64,000 nt of DNA, taken from NCBI RefSeq assembly GCF_002943465.1, contig NZ_PTQY01000002.1:496001-560000 (forward strand). The letters run 5' to 3'. Below are positions 1 to 8,926 of the stretch, piece by piece. The position numbers were made by a program, and so were the translations under genes. The notes beneath the pieces were generated by a model. That model had not been told where the DNA came from. It saw nothing but the letters and a program-made list of their open reading frames with translations, and did not search any database. Numbering within the stretch: the first letter of the stretch is position 1; every line of letters begins with the position of its first letter. The stretch comes from Rhodoferax sp. TS-BS-61-7 (GTDB lineage Bacteria > Pseudomonadota > Gammaproteobacteria > Burkholderiales > Burkholderiaceae_C).

Positions 1-1
1 G

Positions 2-769
2 GGTAGCAATTACAACCTCTGGGTTGCTGACGCCGATGGGGAAAATGCCCAGAGTGCGCTGAACAGCCCCGAGCCCGTGATTTCTCCATCCTGGGCGCCC
101 AATGGCAACCAGCTTGCCTATGTATCGTTTGAGTCACGCAAGCCCGTTGTGTATGTCCATGATGTATCCACAGGGCGTCGTCGGCTGGTGGCCAACTTCA
201 AAGGATCTAACAGCGCACCAGCCTGGTCCCCGGATGGGCGGACCCTTGCGCTGACCTTGAGCCGAGATGGCGGCTCCCAGTTGTACCTGATGGACGCCAA
301 TGGTGGCGAGCCACGCCGGTTGGCCCAGTCTAGTGCCATCGACACCGAACCGGTGTACACAGCGGATGGCAAGACGATCTACTTTGTCAGCGATCGGGGC
401 GGTTCACCACAAGTCTATAAAATGTCTGCCACTGGTGGAAACCCCGAACGTGTCACTTTTTCTGGTAGTTACAACATTTCGCCGGCTGTCAGCTCGGATG
501 GCAAATGGCTGGCCTATGTGTCCCGGGTGAATGGCGCCTTTAAGTTGCATGTGATGGACATAGTGTCTGGCACGGTCAGCGCCATTACCGACACTACTGC
601 GGACGAAAACCCCAGTTTTTCGCCCAACAGCAAACTGGTGATTTATGCCACCTTGCAGCAAGGCCGCGAGGCGCTGATGACCAGCACCCTGGATGGACGG
701 ATCAAGGCCCGATTGGCGGGCCAAAGTGGTGATATTCGGGAGCCCGATTGGGGCCCTTTCCAAAAATAA
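2..769 (+). CDS. tolB: Tol-Pal system protein TolB (5' end outside window)
   Basis: Periplasmic beta-propeller protein of the Tol-Pal envelope-constriction machinery, which binds Pal. The reading frame is open from base 2 and ends at TAA 767-769, so about 255 C-terminal residues are visible of a protein usually near 430. Five TolB/PD40 blades can be read, each with a core such as [62 protein letters not shown] and [15 protein letters not shown]. The N-terminal domain and signal peptide lie upstream of the window. pal follows after 25 bp, and cpoB after that, the standard tolB-pal-cpoB order, so this is very probably one operon. Confidence 0.97.
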   Translation, partial: GSNYNLWVADADGENAQSALNSPEPVISPSWAPNGNQLAYVSFESRKPVVYVHDVSTGRRRLVANFKGSNSAPAWSPDGRTLALTLSRDGGSQLYLMDANGGEPRRLAQSSAIDTEPVYTADGKTIYFVSDRGGSPQVYKMSATGGNPERVTFSGSYNISPAVSSDGKWLAYVSRVNGAFKLHVMDIVSGTVSAITDTTADENPSFSPNSKLVIYATLQQGREALMTSTLDGRIKARLAGQSGDIREPDWGPFQK

Positions 770-794
770 TCTGAAATTTAACAAGGAGTTTTGA

Positions 795-1334
795 ATGAAG
801 CGTATCGTTTTGTCCCTGGCAGTTGCATTGGTTCTCAGTGCCTGCGGTTCTTCTGTCAAGCTGGACAACGTGCCGGTGGAAGACAAATCTGGCGCTACAG
901 TAGGCACCGCTGCGGATGCCAACAAGGCAGATGGCAGTGGTGTTGCCAAGAGCGGTGTTACCACCGTGGATCTGGATAAGGCCAATCAAGACGCCTTCAT
1001 GAAGTCCACCACCCGTACCGTGTATTTCGACTATGACAGTTTCGTCATCCGTTCTGAATTCCAGTCCGTCATCGAAGCACATGCCAAGTTCTTGAAGTCT
1101 GACAAAGCCCGCAAGGTCACTTTGGAAGGCCACACCGACGAACGTGGTGGTCGTGAATACAACTTGGCGCTGGGTCAAAAACGTGCTGAAGCCGTGCGCA
1201 AGGCACTGGCACTGCAAGGTGTGGCAGACAACCAGCTCGAAGCCGTGAGTTTTGGCAAGGAAAAGCCTGCGGTTTTGGGCAATTCCGAAGCGGCGCTGGA
1301 AAAGAACCGCCGCACCGAAATCAGCTACCGCTAA
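795..1334 (+). CDS. pal: Peptidoglycan-associated lipoprotein Pal
   Basis: Outer-membrane lipoprotein of 179 aa that ties the outer membrane to peptidoglycan and partners TolB. The N-terminus MKRIVLSLAVALVLSACGSS is a lipoprotein signal with lipobox LSAC, giving lipidated Cys17. A linker of about 45 residues leads to an OmpA-like peptidoglycan-binding domain (about 70-178) with the diagnostic VYFDYDSF and LEGHTDERGGREYNLALGQKRA segments. The ATG is preceded by AAGGAG at good spacing. It sits between tolB and cpoB and is likely co-transcribed with both. Confidence 0.98.
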   Translation: MKRIVLSLAVALVLSACGSSVKLDNVPVEDKSGATVGTAADANKADGSGVAKSGVTTVDLDKANQDAFMKSTTRTVYFDYDSFVIRSEFQSVIEAHAKFLKSDKARKVTLEGHTDERGGREYNLALGQKRAEAVRKALALQGVADNQLEAVSFGKEKPAVLGNSEAALEKNRRTEISYR

Positions 1335-1337
1335 GCC

Positions 1338-2135
1338 ATGGTCACACAACGCTCCGCTTGGGCTGTGGTTCGCCAAGGGCTGTTGGTGCTCTCGTTGTTG
1401 GCGAGTGCAGGTTTTGCGCAAGCGGGCTTGTTTGACGACGAGGAAGCGCGCCGCGCAATCTTGGACCTGCGCCAACGCATTGACCAGCTTAGGCAGGAGT
1501 CGGAGCAAAAGCAGGCTGAAGAAACCAAGCGTGCAACCGAAGAGGCTGCACAGTTACGCCGAGCCTTGCTCGATTTGCAAAACCAGCTGGAGGCCAGCCG
1601 AGTGGAGATGGCCAAACTGCGCGGGCAGAGTGAGCAATTGGCCCGCGACGTGGCAGAGATTCAGCGCAATCAAAAGGATGCGGGGCAATCGCTGGAAGAT
1701 CGCCTGCGCAAACTGGAGCCCGTCCGGGTAAGTGTGGATGGCCGTGAGTTTTCTGCCGAACCTGCGGAAAAACGCGACTTTGAATCCGCACTGGCGGTTT
1801 TTCGCAAAGGGGATTTCCCCGCAGCCCAAGTGTCATTTGTCGATTTGCTGAATCGCTACAGTGCCAGCGGTTATCGCCCCTCTGCGTTGTTCTGGCTGGG
1901 GAATGCGCAGTACGCAACCAAGGACTACAAAGAGGCGCAGGCCAACTTTCGCACATTGGTTCAGCAAACACCCGATCACATGCGTGTCCCTGAGGCACTC
2001 CTGGCCATTGCCAATTGCCAACTTGAAATCAAGGACGTGAAGGCCGCGCGCAAGACCCTAGAGGAGTTGCTGGCCAAACACCCCGGCACCGAGGCTGCTG
2101 CGGCAGCCAAAGAGCGCCTGGCGCGTCTCAAGTAA
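1338..2135 (+). CDS. cpoB: Cell division coordinator CpoB (YbgF)
   Basis: Periplasmic 265-aa protein that links Tol-Pal with peptidoglycan synthesis during division. A signal peptide (about 1-30, ending FAQAG) is followed by a long charged, Gln/Glu-rich coiled coil (about 38-110) and a C-terminal TPR domain (about 145-265, with SALFWLGNAQYATKDYKEAQ and ANCQLEIKDVKAARKTLEEL). This is the family's domain order. It starts 3 bp after the pal stop codon, which suggests translational coupling. Confidence 0.95.
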   Translation: MVTQRSAWAVVRQGLLVLSLLASAGFAQAGLFDDEEARRAILDLRQRIDQLRQESEQKQAEETKRATEEAAQLRRALLDLQNQLEASRVEMAKLRGQSEQLARDVAEIQRNQKDAGQSLEDRLRKLEPVRVSVDGREFSAEPAEKRDFESALAVFRKGDFPAAQVSFVDLLNRYSASGYRPSALFWLGNAQYATKDYKEAQANFRTLVQQTPDHMRVPEALLAIANCQLEIKDVKAARKTLEELLAKHPGTEAAAAAKERLARLK

Positions 2136-2158
2136 GGCGCCTGGCGCGCACGTTTTCC

Positions 2159-2953
2159 ATGACCGATAGCTTGGAGTCTGTAGATCTCGCGCGCCGTTTC
2201 TCGGGCCTGGACCGGTTGTTGGGCGTGGCACCTGCAGATCGTGTGCGCTTGGCCCACGTGATGGTGGTTGGCATCGGCGGCGTTGGTTCTTGGGCCGCCG
2301 AAGCCCTGGCGCGCAGTGGGGTGGGGCGGCTCACGCTGGTGGACATGGACCATATCTCCGAGTCGAACATCAACCGCCAGCTGCATGCCCTGTCTTCCAC
2401 CTTGGGCATGTCCAAAATTGAGGCCATGCGACAACGCATTGCCCTCATCAACCCCGCTTGCGACGTTCATTGTCTGGATACCTTTGCGGACGCGGACAAC
2501 TGGGCGTCTCTCGTTGCGGGGGGCGTGGATGCCGTACTGGATGCTTGTGACCAAGTGCGTACCAAGACTGCAATGGCTGCATGGGCGGTTACAACCAAAA
2601 CACCGTTCATCACGGTCGGTGCTGCGGGTGGCAAGCGTTTGGCGCATGCCGTGGACATTGCCGACCTGAGCGAAACTACCCACGACCCGCTGCTGGCACA
2701 ACTGCGCTACCGTTTGCGCAAGGAGCACAGCGCACCCAAGAATGGCAAAAAAATGCGTGTTGCCTGTGTCTTTAGCAAAGAAGCGGTCGCAGGGCCCGAT
2801 GCCTCCTGTGCAGTGGAATCGGATGGCTCACTCAATTGCCATGGTTATGGTTCGCTTGTGACGGTCACTGCCACCTTTGGTATGTGTGCCGCGGGCTGGA
2901 TCATCGACAAAATATCGCGGCGAGAGCAAGAGGAAGAAAAAAACACGCTATAA
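2159..2953 (+). CDS. tcdA: tRNA threonylcarbamoyladenosine dehydratase TcdA (CsdL)
   Basis: E1-like ATP-dependent dehydratase of 264 aa that converts t6A at position 37 of ANN-decoding tRNAs to the cyclic form ct6A. The Rossmann nucleotide-binding loop VGIGGVGSWAAEALARSG is at about residues 38-55, and the family-typical D-M-D-H-I-S-E-S-N-I-N-R-Q follows at about 62-74. Conserved cysteines sit in CVFSKEAV and in the C-terminal half. The ATG is 23 bp after cpoB, with no strong ribosome site. The stop codon overlaps the -10 box of the downstream tRNA-Lys promoter, so gene and tRNA genes are tightly packed. Confidence 0.93.
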   Translation: MTDSLESVDLARRFSGLDRLLGVAPADRVRLAHVMVVGIGGVGSWAAEALARSGVGRLTLVDMDHISESNINRQLHALSSTLGMSKIEAMRQRIALINPACDVHCLDTFADADNWASLVAGGVDAVLDACDQVRTKTAMAAWAVTTKTPFITVGAAGGKRLAHAVDIADLSETTHDPLLAQLRYRLRKEHSAPKNGKKMRVACVFSKEAVAGPDASCAVESDGSLNCHGYGSLVTVTATFGMCAAGWIIDKISRREQEEEKNTL

Positions 2954-2954
2954 T
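2949..2954 (+). promoter_or_regulatory. -10 box of the tRNA-Lys promoter
   Basis: A perfect TATAAT lies 44 bp before the first tRNA and is followed by a GC-rich stretch (CTTCGCGGG), as in stringently controlled stable-RNA promoters. It overlaps the tcdA stop codon. No good -35 box is seen 16-18 bp upstream, so the call rests on the -10 and its position. Confidence 0.6.
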
Positions 2955-2998
2955 TTGAGGCTTCGCGGGATGATGTAACTATGTTGCAACATCCCGTT

Positions 2999-3074
2999 GG
3001 GACCATAGCTCAGTTGGTAGAGCAGCGGACTTTTAATCCGTTTGTCGTGGGTTCGACCCCCGCTGGTCCCACCA
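2999..3074 (+). tRNA. tRNA-Lys (anticodon TTT)
   Basis: A 76-nt cloverleaf. The acceptor GGGACCA pairs with TGGTCCC. The D arm is GCTCAGTTGGTAGAGC, and the anticodon loop CTTTTAA carries TTT on the stem CGGA/TCCG. The T arm GGGTTCGACCCC follows. The discriminator A and a genome-encoded CCA are present. It reads AAA/AAG, a substrate class of the adjacent TcdA. Confidence 0.98.
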
Positions 3075-3082
3075 AATTTTTT

Positions 3083-3158
3083 GGGAATTTAGCTCAGCTG
3101 GTAGAGCAGCGGACTCTTAATCCGTAGGTCGAGAGTTCGAATCTCTCAGTTCCCACCA
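3083..3158 (+). tRNA. tRNA-Lys (anticodon CTT)
   Basis: A second 76-nt tRNA, 8 bp after the first. The acceptor GGGAATT pairs with AGTTCCC, the anticodon loop is CTCTTAA with anticodon CTT, the T arm is GAGTTCGAATCTC, and CCA is encoded. It shares the D-arm and anticodon-stem sequence with the first copy but differs in the acceptor and T stems. It is co-transcribed from the same promoter. Confidence 0.98.
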
Positions 3159-3180
3159 TCTACACTGCGTAGATACTGAA

Positions 3181-3216
3181 AACCCCGCTATCTTTTTGGT
3201 AGCGGGGTTTTTTCTT
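3181..3216 (+). terminator. Rho-independent terminator of the tRNA-Lys operon
   Basis: Perfect 10-bp stem AACCCCGCTA/TAGCGGGGTT around a T-rich loop, followed by a run of T. It ends the tRNA transcript and faces the convergent ABC-F gene. Confidence 0.92.
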
Positions 3217-3252
3217 ATTGGGCGTTGTGTTGGACGCTGCCCAAAGAGGGCC

Positions 3253-5196
3253 TCAGCCCTCCATCTGCGTGGTCAGTGCCAGCCACTGTTCTTCCAGCAC
3301 CTGCAGCTCGCTGTTCACGGCCTTCAGGCGCTTGCCGGTTTCGGCAATCACGGATGGGTGCGGGTTGGTCGAGAGTTTGCCCTCCAGCTCAGCACCTTCG
3401 GTGTTGAGTGTCGCCATGCGCTCCTCCACCTGGGCAAGTTCCTTCTTCAGCTTGCGCAGCGCTTCCGGTGTGGGGCCGGTTTTGACAATCGCCACCGGCG
3501 CCACGACCGCGGGCTTGATGGCGTCAGACTTGGCCTCTTCCTTGGCCAGCTCACGCTGGCGTTTGGCCTCGTCCAGCAGGTAGCGCTGGTAGTCGTCCAG
3601 ATCGCCATCAAACGGCTCCACGCCACCGCGCGACACCATCCAGAATTCATCACACACGCTGCGCAAAAGCGCACGGTCGTGGCTCACCAGCATCACCGTG
3701 CCTTCGAACTCGTTGAGCGCCATGGCCAGGGCTTCACGGGTTGCCAAGTCCAGGTGGTTGGTAGGCTCATCCAACAGCAAGAGGTTGGGGCGTTGCCAGA
3801 CGATCATGCACAGCACCAAGCGTGCTTTTTCGCCACCGCTCATGCTGCCCACGGCCTGCTTGACCATGTCACCGCCGAAGTTGAAGGTGCCTAGGAAACT
3901 GCGCAGGTCTTGTTCGCGTGTCTGCTGGCCGGCAATCTTGCCGGCAGCTGTCATTTCGCGGACCAGGCGGATCATGTGCTCCAGCGGGGATTCGTCGGGT
4001 CGCAGCACGTCAAGCTCTTGCTGCGCGAAGTAACCAATGTTCAGGCCCTTGCCTTCAGTTACGTCGCCACCCAAGGGCTGCAGATCACGCGCGACGGTTT
4101 TTACCAAGGTCGATTTACCCTGGCCGTTGGCACCCAAAATACCAATGCGCTGCCCAGCCAGCACCGACTTGCTGACGTTGTGCACGATGGTGGTGGGCGG
4201 TGTGCCCTTGGGCGCATCTTCGGGCGGCGGGTAGCCGAAGCTCACGCCGCTCATGGACAACATCGGGTTGGGCAGGTTGGCGGGTTCTTTGAACTCGAAG
4301 GTGAAATCCGCCTCGCTGAGCAGCGGTGCAATCTTCTCCATGCGGTCCAGCGCCTTGACCCGGCTCTGCGCCTGCTTGGCCTTGCTGGCCTTGGCCTTGA
4401 AGCGGGCAATAAATTTCTGCAGGTGGGCAATCTTGTCTTGCTGCTTGCTAAACGCTGTCTGCTGCAGCGCCATTTGCTCGGAACGCAAATCCTCGAACTT
4501 GCTGTAGTTGCCGCCGTAGCGCACCAGCTTGCCCGCGTCGATGTGCAGCGTCACGTTGGTCACCGCATCCAAAAATTCGCGGTCATGGCTGATGACGACC
4601 ATGGTGCCTTCGTACTTCTTGAGCCAAGCTTCCAGCCAGACCAGAGCGTCCAAGTCCAAGTGGTTGGTGGGTTCGTCGAGCAGCAGCAGATCGCTGGGGC
4701 ACATCAGCGCGCGCGCCAGCTGCAGGCGCATGCGCCAGCCACCCGAGAAGCTGTTTACCGGTTTGTCCAGCTCGGTGGTCTTGAAGCCCAGGCCCAGGAT
4801 CAGTGCCTGCGCGCGCGCGGCAGCGTCGTACTCGCCGGCGTCGTGCAAGCCGGTGTAGGCGTGGGCCATGCGGTCGTAGTCGTCGGTGGCCTCTGCGGCT
4901 GCCACTTCGGCACGTGCGGCGCCCAACTGGGTGTCACCTTCGACCACAAAGTCGGTCGCGCCTTGGTCGGTTTCGGGCATGTCCTGGGCCACCTGGCCCA
5001 TGCGCCATTGGGTAGGGATGTAGTACTCACCCGCGTCTTCATGCAGATTACCGTTCAGCAGGGCAAACAGCGAGGATTTGCCAGCGCCGTTGCGCCCCAC
5101 CAGGCCGACCTTTTCGCCAGGATTGAGGGTGACGGAAGCACTGTCCAGAAGCACCTTGGCGCTGCGGCGCAGGGTGACGTTTTTTAAGGTAATCAT
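3253..5196 (-). CDS. ABC-F family ribosome-associated ATPase (YheS type)
   Basis: Soluble tandem-ATPase protein of 647 aa. ABC-F proteins act at the ribosomal E site to modulate translation and have no membrane domain. First ATPase: Walker A GRNGAGKSS (about 34-42), signature FSGGWRMRL (about 150), Walker B LLLLDEPTNHLDL (about 170-182). A linker arm of K/A/Q-rich helices (KAKASKAKQAQSRVKALDRM) separates it from the second ATPase, with GANGQGKST, MSGGEKARL and LLLLDEPTNHLDL. A C-terminal coiled coil of about 100 residues resembles YheS/Uup. Order and sequence match Escherichia coli YheS best; Uup is the alternative. It is monocistronic and convergent with the tRNA operon. Confidence 0.92.
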   Translation of the reverse strand: MITLKNVTLRRSAKVLLDSASVTLNPGEKVGLVGRNGAGKSSLFALLNGNLHEDAGEYYIPTQWRMGQVAQDMPETDQGATDFVVEGDTQLGAARAEVAAAEATDDYDRMAHAYTGLHDAGEYDAAARAQALILGLGFKTTELDKPVNSFSGGWRMRLQLARALMCPSDLLLLDEPTNHLDLDALVWLEAWLKKYEGTMVVISHDREFLDAVTNVTLHIDAGKLVRYGGNYSKFEDLRSEQMALQQTAFSKQQDKIAHLQKFIARFKAKASKAKQAQSRVKALDRMEKIAPLLSEADFTFEFKEPANLPNPMLSMSGVSFGYPPPEDAPKGTPPTTIVHNVSKSVLAGQRIGILGANGQGKSTLVKTVARDLQPLGGDVTEGKGLNIGYFAQQELDVLRPDESPLEHMIRLVREMTAAGKIAGQQTREQDLRSFLGTFNFGGDMVKQAVGSMSGGEKARLVLCMIVWQRPNLLLLDEPTNHLDLATREALAMALNEFEGTVMLVSHDRALLRSVCDEFWMVSRGGVEPFDGDLDDYQRYLLDEAKRQRELAKEEAKSDAIKPAVVAPVAIVKTGPTPEALRKLKKELAQVEERMATLNTEGAELEGKLSTNPHPSVIAETGKRLKAVNSELQVLEEQWLALTTQMEG

Positions 5197-5449
5197 GTTG
5201 GAGACTCAGTTTTCAATTCTTGGAGGCGTTTCAGGCCTGCATGGTGGTGAGGGCTGGTGGACGGGGCATCCGTTCTCCGGCACATCTCGCGGGCGAACAC
5301 TTTGGGTTCGCAGTGGTTATTTCGTTAACGCCTTGGTTTGCGGGGACACGCTGTGGCAACCGCGAACAGCGCCTGCGCCCAGATACCCCATCCACCATCC
5401 CAAAGGTGGCATTGTCTGCGCCAGAAGAAAAAATACGTTCGTAGCGGCA
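5197..5449. other. Intergenic region without a gene (5' of the ABC-F gene)
   Basis: The gap between the ABC-F gene and prmB is 370 bp, the longest gene-free stretch of the window. Short open frames here have no coding character. It holds the ABC-F promoter region, where I cannot point to a convincing -35/-10 pair, and its distal part (5450-5528) carries a repeat relative described separately. Confidence 0.6.
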
Positions 5450-5528
5450 GGGTAGGGTTGGGGAGCGCAGTGAGGTAAAGGAGGAGGCCAAAGGCCGGGG
5501 GACACGAACGGAGCTCTCTGCCCCTGGC
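5450..5528 (-). repeat. Family-3 repeat, diverged intergenic copy
   Basis: The core GAGGTAAAGGAGGAGGCC followed by GGCCGGGGGACACG matches the reverse complement of the 94-bp element inside elaA (60782-60875), which reads GTAGGTAAAGGAGGAGCC then GGCGGGGGACACG. Flanks show residual similarity (GCGCAG, GGAGCTCTCTGCC). The terminal inverted repeats are degraded. The AAAGGAGGAG block lies on the + strand, while both adjacent genes are on the minus strand, so it is not a ribosome binding site for either. Confidence 0.6.
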
Positions 5529-5566
5529 CTGTTGCGTGCCCAGGACCTAAGCCCGGCGCAAAGGCG

Positions 5567-6457
5567 CTAAAGCAGCAATGCCTCCTTGGTCACCAACAAC
5601 ACCTGGTCTTCCCCAGCGCTGGTTTCCAGCCACACCACTTCCAGGGCAGGAAATGCAGCTTCAAAGTAGGCGCGCTCGTTACCAATCTCTAGTACTAACA
5701 CGGCATCGTCCGCCATATGGGCCGGTGCCTGTTGCAACAGAGTGCGCACAAAGTCCATGCCATCCCCGCTCCCGCCAGACTGGTTACCGTCCAGCGCGAT
5801 AAAAGGCTCGGCCTTGTATTCGGCGGGCAGGTCAGCCATGCTCTGCGCATTCACATACGGCGGGTTGCACAGAATCAAATCAAACGGACCGGGCAGGGCG
5901 GTCAAGCCATCAGACTCGACGAGCTGCACACGCGTCTGCAAACTGTGTTTGTCCACATTGATGCGGGCCACGGCCAACGCATCGGTAGAAATGTCGGCCC
6001 CAGCGACTTCCACATCGGGATACACCATGGCTGCCAAGATAGCCAAGCTACCGTTGCCCGTGCAAAGGTCCAGCACACGGTGCGTGCTTTCTTTCAGCCA
6101 ATAGTCAATGCTGCCATCCACCAACAGCTCGGCAATCAGCGAACGCGGCACGATGACCCGTTCGTCCACATAAAAGGGCACCCCCTGCAGCCAGGCCTCA
6201 TTCGTCAGGTACGCCGCAGGCTTGCGTGTGCTGATGCGCGCTCCTAAAAGCGTAGCTGCTCGCGCATATTCCTCGGGGGCTACAGGCCGATTTGACTCTG
6301 AATCATCAGCGTCCAACGGCGTATCCAGCGGCAGCCCCAGCGCATGTAATACCAGCCAGGCGGCTTCGTCACGCGCATTGGTAGTGCCATGGCCAAAGGA
6401 AACCTGGGCGTCCGTGAGCTGCTGGGTGGCCTGGGCCACCAGTTCCAACAAGGTCAT
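5567..6457 (-). CDS. prmB: 50S ribosomal protein L3 N5-glutamine methyltransferase PrmB
   Basis: SAM-dependent methyltransferase of 296 aa that modifies a glutamine of ribosomal protein L3. The helical substrate-recognition domain is residues about 1-125, then the Rossmann fold with motif [15 protein letters not shown] (about 135) and the catalytic NPPYVNA motif (about 195) that marks PrmB/PrmC/HemK enzymes. The start ATG overlaps the dapE stop as ATGA, so it is the coupled last gene of the dap operon. A family-1 repeat encodes part of the N-terminal domain (about 52-73). The choice of PrmB over PrmC rests on overall similarity. Confidence 0.9.
   Translation of the reverse strand: MTLLELVAQATQQLTDAQVSFGHGTTNARDEAAWLVLHALGLPLDTPLDADDSESNRPVAPEEYARAATLLGARISTRKPAAYLTNEAWLQGVPFYVDERVIVPRSLIAELLVDGSIDYWLKESTHRVLDLCTGNGSLAILAAMVYPDVEVAGADISTDALAVARINVDKHSLQTRVQLVESDGLTALPGPFDLILCNPPYVNAQSMADLPAEYKAEPFIALDGNQSGGSGDGMDFVRTLLQQAPAHMADDAVLVLEIGNERAYFEAAFPALEVVWLETSAGEDQVLLVTKEALLL
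6241..6305 (+). repeat. Family-1 dispersed repeat inside prmB
   Basis: Contains GTAGCTGCTCGCGCATATTCC, then CTCGGGGGCTACAGGCCGATTTGA, close to the intergenic copies at 18944 and 57848. Antisense to prmB, where it is read as [11 protein letters not shown]. Confidence 0.8.
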
Positions 6458-7644
6458 GCCTGCGCCTGACGGTTCAGGTTGACCAGCACCTGGCGGTAAA
6501 TGTTCTTCAGGGGCTCAATATCCGCCACCGCCACAAACTCGTTGATCTTGTGGATAGTGGCGTTCGGCGGCCCCATCTCGATCACCTGGGGGCAGACCTG
6601 GGCGATAAAGCGCCCGTCGCTGGTGCCGCCGGTGGTGGAAAGCTGGGTCTCGATACCGGTCTCGGAGCGGATGGCGTCGCGCACTGCATCCACCAATGTG
6701 CCGGGTGTGGTGAGGAAGGGCAGACCGCCTACGGTCCAGGCCAGGTCATATTCCAGTTCATGCTTTTCCAGCACGCTGGCCAAGCGCTTTTGCAGCGACT
6801 CGGGCGTGGACTCGGTGGAGAAACGGAAGTTGAAGTCGATGACCACATGACCCGGAATCACATTGCTGGCGCCGGTGCCACCGTGCATATTGCTGACCTG
6901 CCAGGTGGTGGGTGGAAAAAAGTCGTTGCCGCGGTCCCACTCAATGCCCACCAGCTCGGCCAGCGCGGGTGCGGCCAGGTGGATGGGGTTTTTGGCCAGG
7001 TGTGGGTAAGCAATGTGGCCCTGCACACCCTTGACCGTGAGCTTGCCGCTCATGGTGCCGCGCCGGCCGTTCTTGATCATGTCGCCGGTGCGTTCCACCG
7101 AGGTGGGCTCGCCCACGATGCAGTAGTCCAGCACCTCGCCGCGGGCTTTGAGCGTGTTGCAGACCACCACGGTGCCGTCATTGGCAGGGCCTTCCTCGTC
7201 GCTGGTCAGCAGCAGGGCGATGTTCAGGTCGGGGGTGGGCGTGGTGGCCAGAAACTCTTCAATGGCCACCACAAACGCCGCCAGTGAGGTCTTCATGTCG
7301 CTGGCGCCGCGGGCAAACAGCTTGCCGTCACGGTGCGTGGGTACGAAGGGCGCGCTGTCCCATTGCGCCAGCGGGCCGGTGGGCACCACGTCGGTATGGC
7401 CAGCAAACACCAGTGTCTTGGATGCTACTGATTTGGTAGCTGCTTGCGCAGTATCTACGGGTGCCGCAACCCGTTTTGCCCATAAATTGGTGACACGAAA
7501 GTCGGCCGGGCCGCTTTCGATGGTCTCGCAGACAAAACCCAGTGGCGCCAGGCGTTGGGCAATTAAGGCTTGGCAACCGCCGTCGCTCGGCGTGACGGAC
7601 GCCATGGAAAGCAGCTGCTCAGTAAGCTGCAACGTCTTGGTCAT
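6454..7644 (-). CDS. dapE: Succinyl-diaminopimelate desuccinylase DapE
   Basis: Zinc-dependent M20 hydrolase of 396 aa that removes succinate from N-succinyl-LL-diaminopimelate in lysine and peptidoglycan precursor synthesis. Metal-ligand motifs are FAGHTDVVP (about 80-88), FARGASDMK (about 110), [10 protein letters not shown] (about 145) and a C-terminal H in [10 protein letters not shown]. Residues about 55-75 (between NLWAKR and [10 protein letters not shown]) are longer than in E. coli DapE (about 375 aa) and coincide with a family-1 repeat. It lies downstream of pilU and overlaps prmB by ATGA. Confidence 0.95.
   Translation of the reverse strand: MTKTLQLTEQLLSMASVTPSDGGCQALIAQRLAPLGFVCETIESGPADFRVTNLWAKRVAAPVDTAQAATKSVASKTLVFAGHTDVVPTGPLAQWDSAPFVPTHRDGKLFARGASDMKTSLAAFVVAIEEFLATTPTPDLNIALLLTSDEEGPANDGTVVVCNTLKARGEVLDYCIVGEPTSVERTGDMIKNGRRGTMSGKLTVKGVQGHIAYPHLAKNPIHLAAPALAELVGIEWDRGNDFFPPTTWQVSNMHGGTGASNVIPGHVVIDFNFRFSTESTPESLQKRLASVLEKHELEYDLAWTVGGLPFLTTPGTLVDAVRDAIRSETGIETQLSTTGGTSDGRFIAQVCPQVIEMGPPNATIHKINEFVAVADIEPLKNIYRQVLVNLNRQAQA
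7423..7486 (+). repeat. Family-1 dispersed repeat inside dapE
   Basis: GCTACTGATTTGGTAGCTGC then TTGCGCAGTATCTACGGGTG, with the CAACCCGTTTTGCCCATAAA tail. Antisense to dapE and read as [17 protein letters not shown], an insertion relative to typical DapE. Confidence 0.85.
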
Positions 7645-7647
7645 AAA

Positions 7648-7700
7648 GCCCCCACGCTAGCCACTACGTTGGCGGCGCTGCCCCCCAAGGGGGCGCAAGC
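7648..7700 (-). repeat. Family-2 repeat between dapE and pilU
   Basis: On the minus strand it reads CGCCCCCTTGGGGGGCAGCG, a spacer, then TAGCGTGGGGGC, matching the copies at 38448 and 58287. It fills most of the 85-bp dapE-pilU gap. The CCCCCTTGGGGG hairpin may affect transcript processing between the two genes. Confidence 0.75.
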
Positions 7701-7729
7701 TTGCTTGAAACGGTTCAGCGCTACGCTCA

Positions 7730-8896
7730 TCAGTGCTTCACATCCAGGGTAATTTCGGTAAACGAGGCTTCTTCTTCCTCTTCCACCGCAGCAGCTGGCT
7801 TGGCCGCCTTGGTGAAGTCGTTTTGCAGGCGCCACAACAGGTTGGTGGGCGAGTCGGCGTGGGCCAGGCCTTCCTTGCGGTCGACCGAACCCTCCACAAT
7901 CAGGCGGGCAATGTCGTGCTCGAAGGTTTGTGAACCCTCGGCCATGGACTTTTCCATGGCCTCGCGCACGCCCGAGAAGTCGCCTTTTTCAATCAGCTCG
8001 GCAATCAGCTTGGTGTTGAGCAACACCTCGGCAGCTGGCATGCGCGAGCCCGCGGTGGTGCGCAGCAGGCGCTGCGACACGATGGCACGCAACGCGGCGG
8101 CCAGATCGCCCAGCATGGTGGAGCGCACTTCCACGGGGTAGAAGCTCAAAATGCGGTTCAGCGCCTGGTAGCTGTTGTTAGCGTGCATGGTGGCCAGGCA
8201 CAGGTGGCCCGACTGTGCATAGGCCACGGCTGCCGACATGGTTTCGCGGTCGCGGATTTCGCCAATCAGAATCACATCGGGCGCCTGGCGCAGCGCGTTT
8301 TTCAACGCAACCTGCAGCGACTGTGTGTCAGTGCCGATCTCACGCTGGTTGACCACCGACTTCTTGTTCTTGAACAAAAACTCCACCGGGTCTTCGATGG
8401 TCAGGATGTGGCCCGAGACGTTCTCGTTGCGGTAATCCATCATGGACGCCAGCGTGGTGCTCTTGCCCGCACCGGTGGCGCCTACCATGAGCAGCAGGCC
8501 GCGCTTCTCCATGATCAGGTCGCCCAGAATGGGCGGCAGTTGCAGGTTGGCCAGGCTGGGAATGTCCACCGCGATGTAACGAATCACCGCGGCGATGGAG
8601 CCGCGCTGGCGCATGGCGCTGACGCGAAAACGACCCACACCCGCCATCGGAAAGCCCACATTGAGCTCGCCTTCGGCCTCCAGCAGCGCCATGTGCTCAG
8701 GCGAGAGCACCTCGGCCAGCAGGTTCTTGGGCGCGTCGGCCGGCAGGGTCTGGCTGTTGATCGGTACACACTGGCCATTGATCTTGATCAGCGCCGGGGC
8801 GTGCGCGGACAAGTACACATCCGACGCCTTCTTCTCGCTCATCAGGCGAAGAATGCGTTCCATCGTTCCTGATGGTTGGGGTGTGGTGGTGGCCAT
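7730..8896 (-). CDS. pilU: Type IV pilus retraction ATPase, PilU family
   Basis: Cytoplasmic hexameric ATPase of 388 aa of the PilT/PilU secretion-ATPase family, which powers pilus retraction. N-terminal PAS-like domain (SEKKASDVYLSAHAPALIKING, about 19-40). Walker A GATGAGKST at about 138-146; Asp box IEDPVEF; Walker B VILIGEIRDRETM; His box HLCLATMHANN. The C-terminal tail is acidic (VEEEEEASFTEI), as in PilU rather than PilT. A GAGAGG site precedes the ATG. It sits among lysine-biosynthesis genes with no other pilus gene in the window. Confidence 0.9.
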   Translation of the reverse strand: MATTTPQPSGTMERILRLMSEKKASDVYLSAHAPALIKINGQCVPINSQTLPADAPKNLLAEVLSPEHMALLEAEGELNVGFPMAGVGRFRVSAMRQRGSIAAVIRYIAVDIPSLANLQLPPILGDLIMEKRGLLLMVGATGAGKSTTLASMMDYRNENVSGHILTIEDPVEFLFKNKKSVVNQREIGTDTQSLQVALKNALRQAPDVILIGEIRDRETMSAAVAYAQSGHLCLATMHANNSYQALNRILSFYPVEVRSTMLGDLAAALRAIVSQRLLRTTAGSRMPAAEVLLNTKLIAELIEKGDFSGVREAMEKSMAEGSQTFEHDIARLIVEGSVDRKEGLAHADSPTNLLWRLQNDFTKAAKPAAAVEEEEEASFTEITLDVKH

Positions 8897-8926
8897 GGCG
8901 TACCTCTCTTGGAACAGGTCTACGGT

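Noticed and set aside
3910..5187. 425-codon open frame opposite the ABC-F gene
   Set aside because: Mirror of the ATPase codons; no ribosome site or motif.
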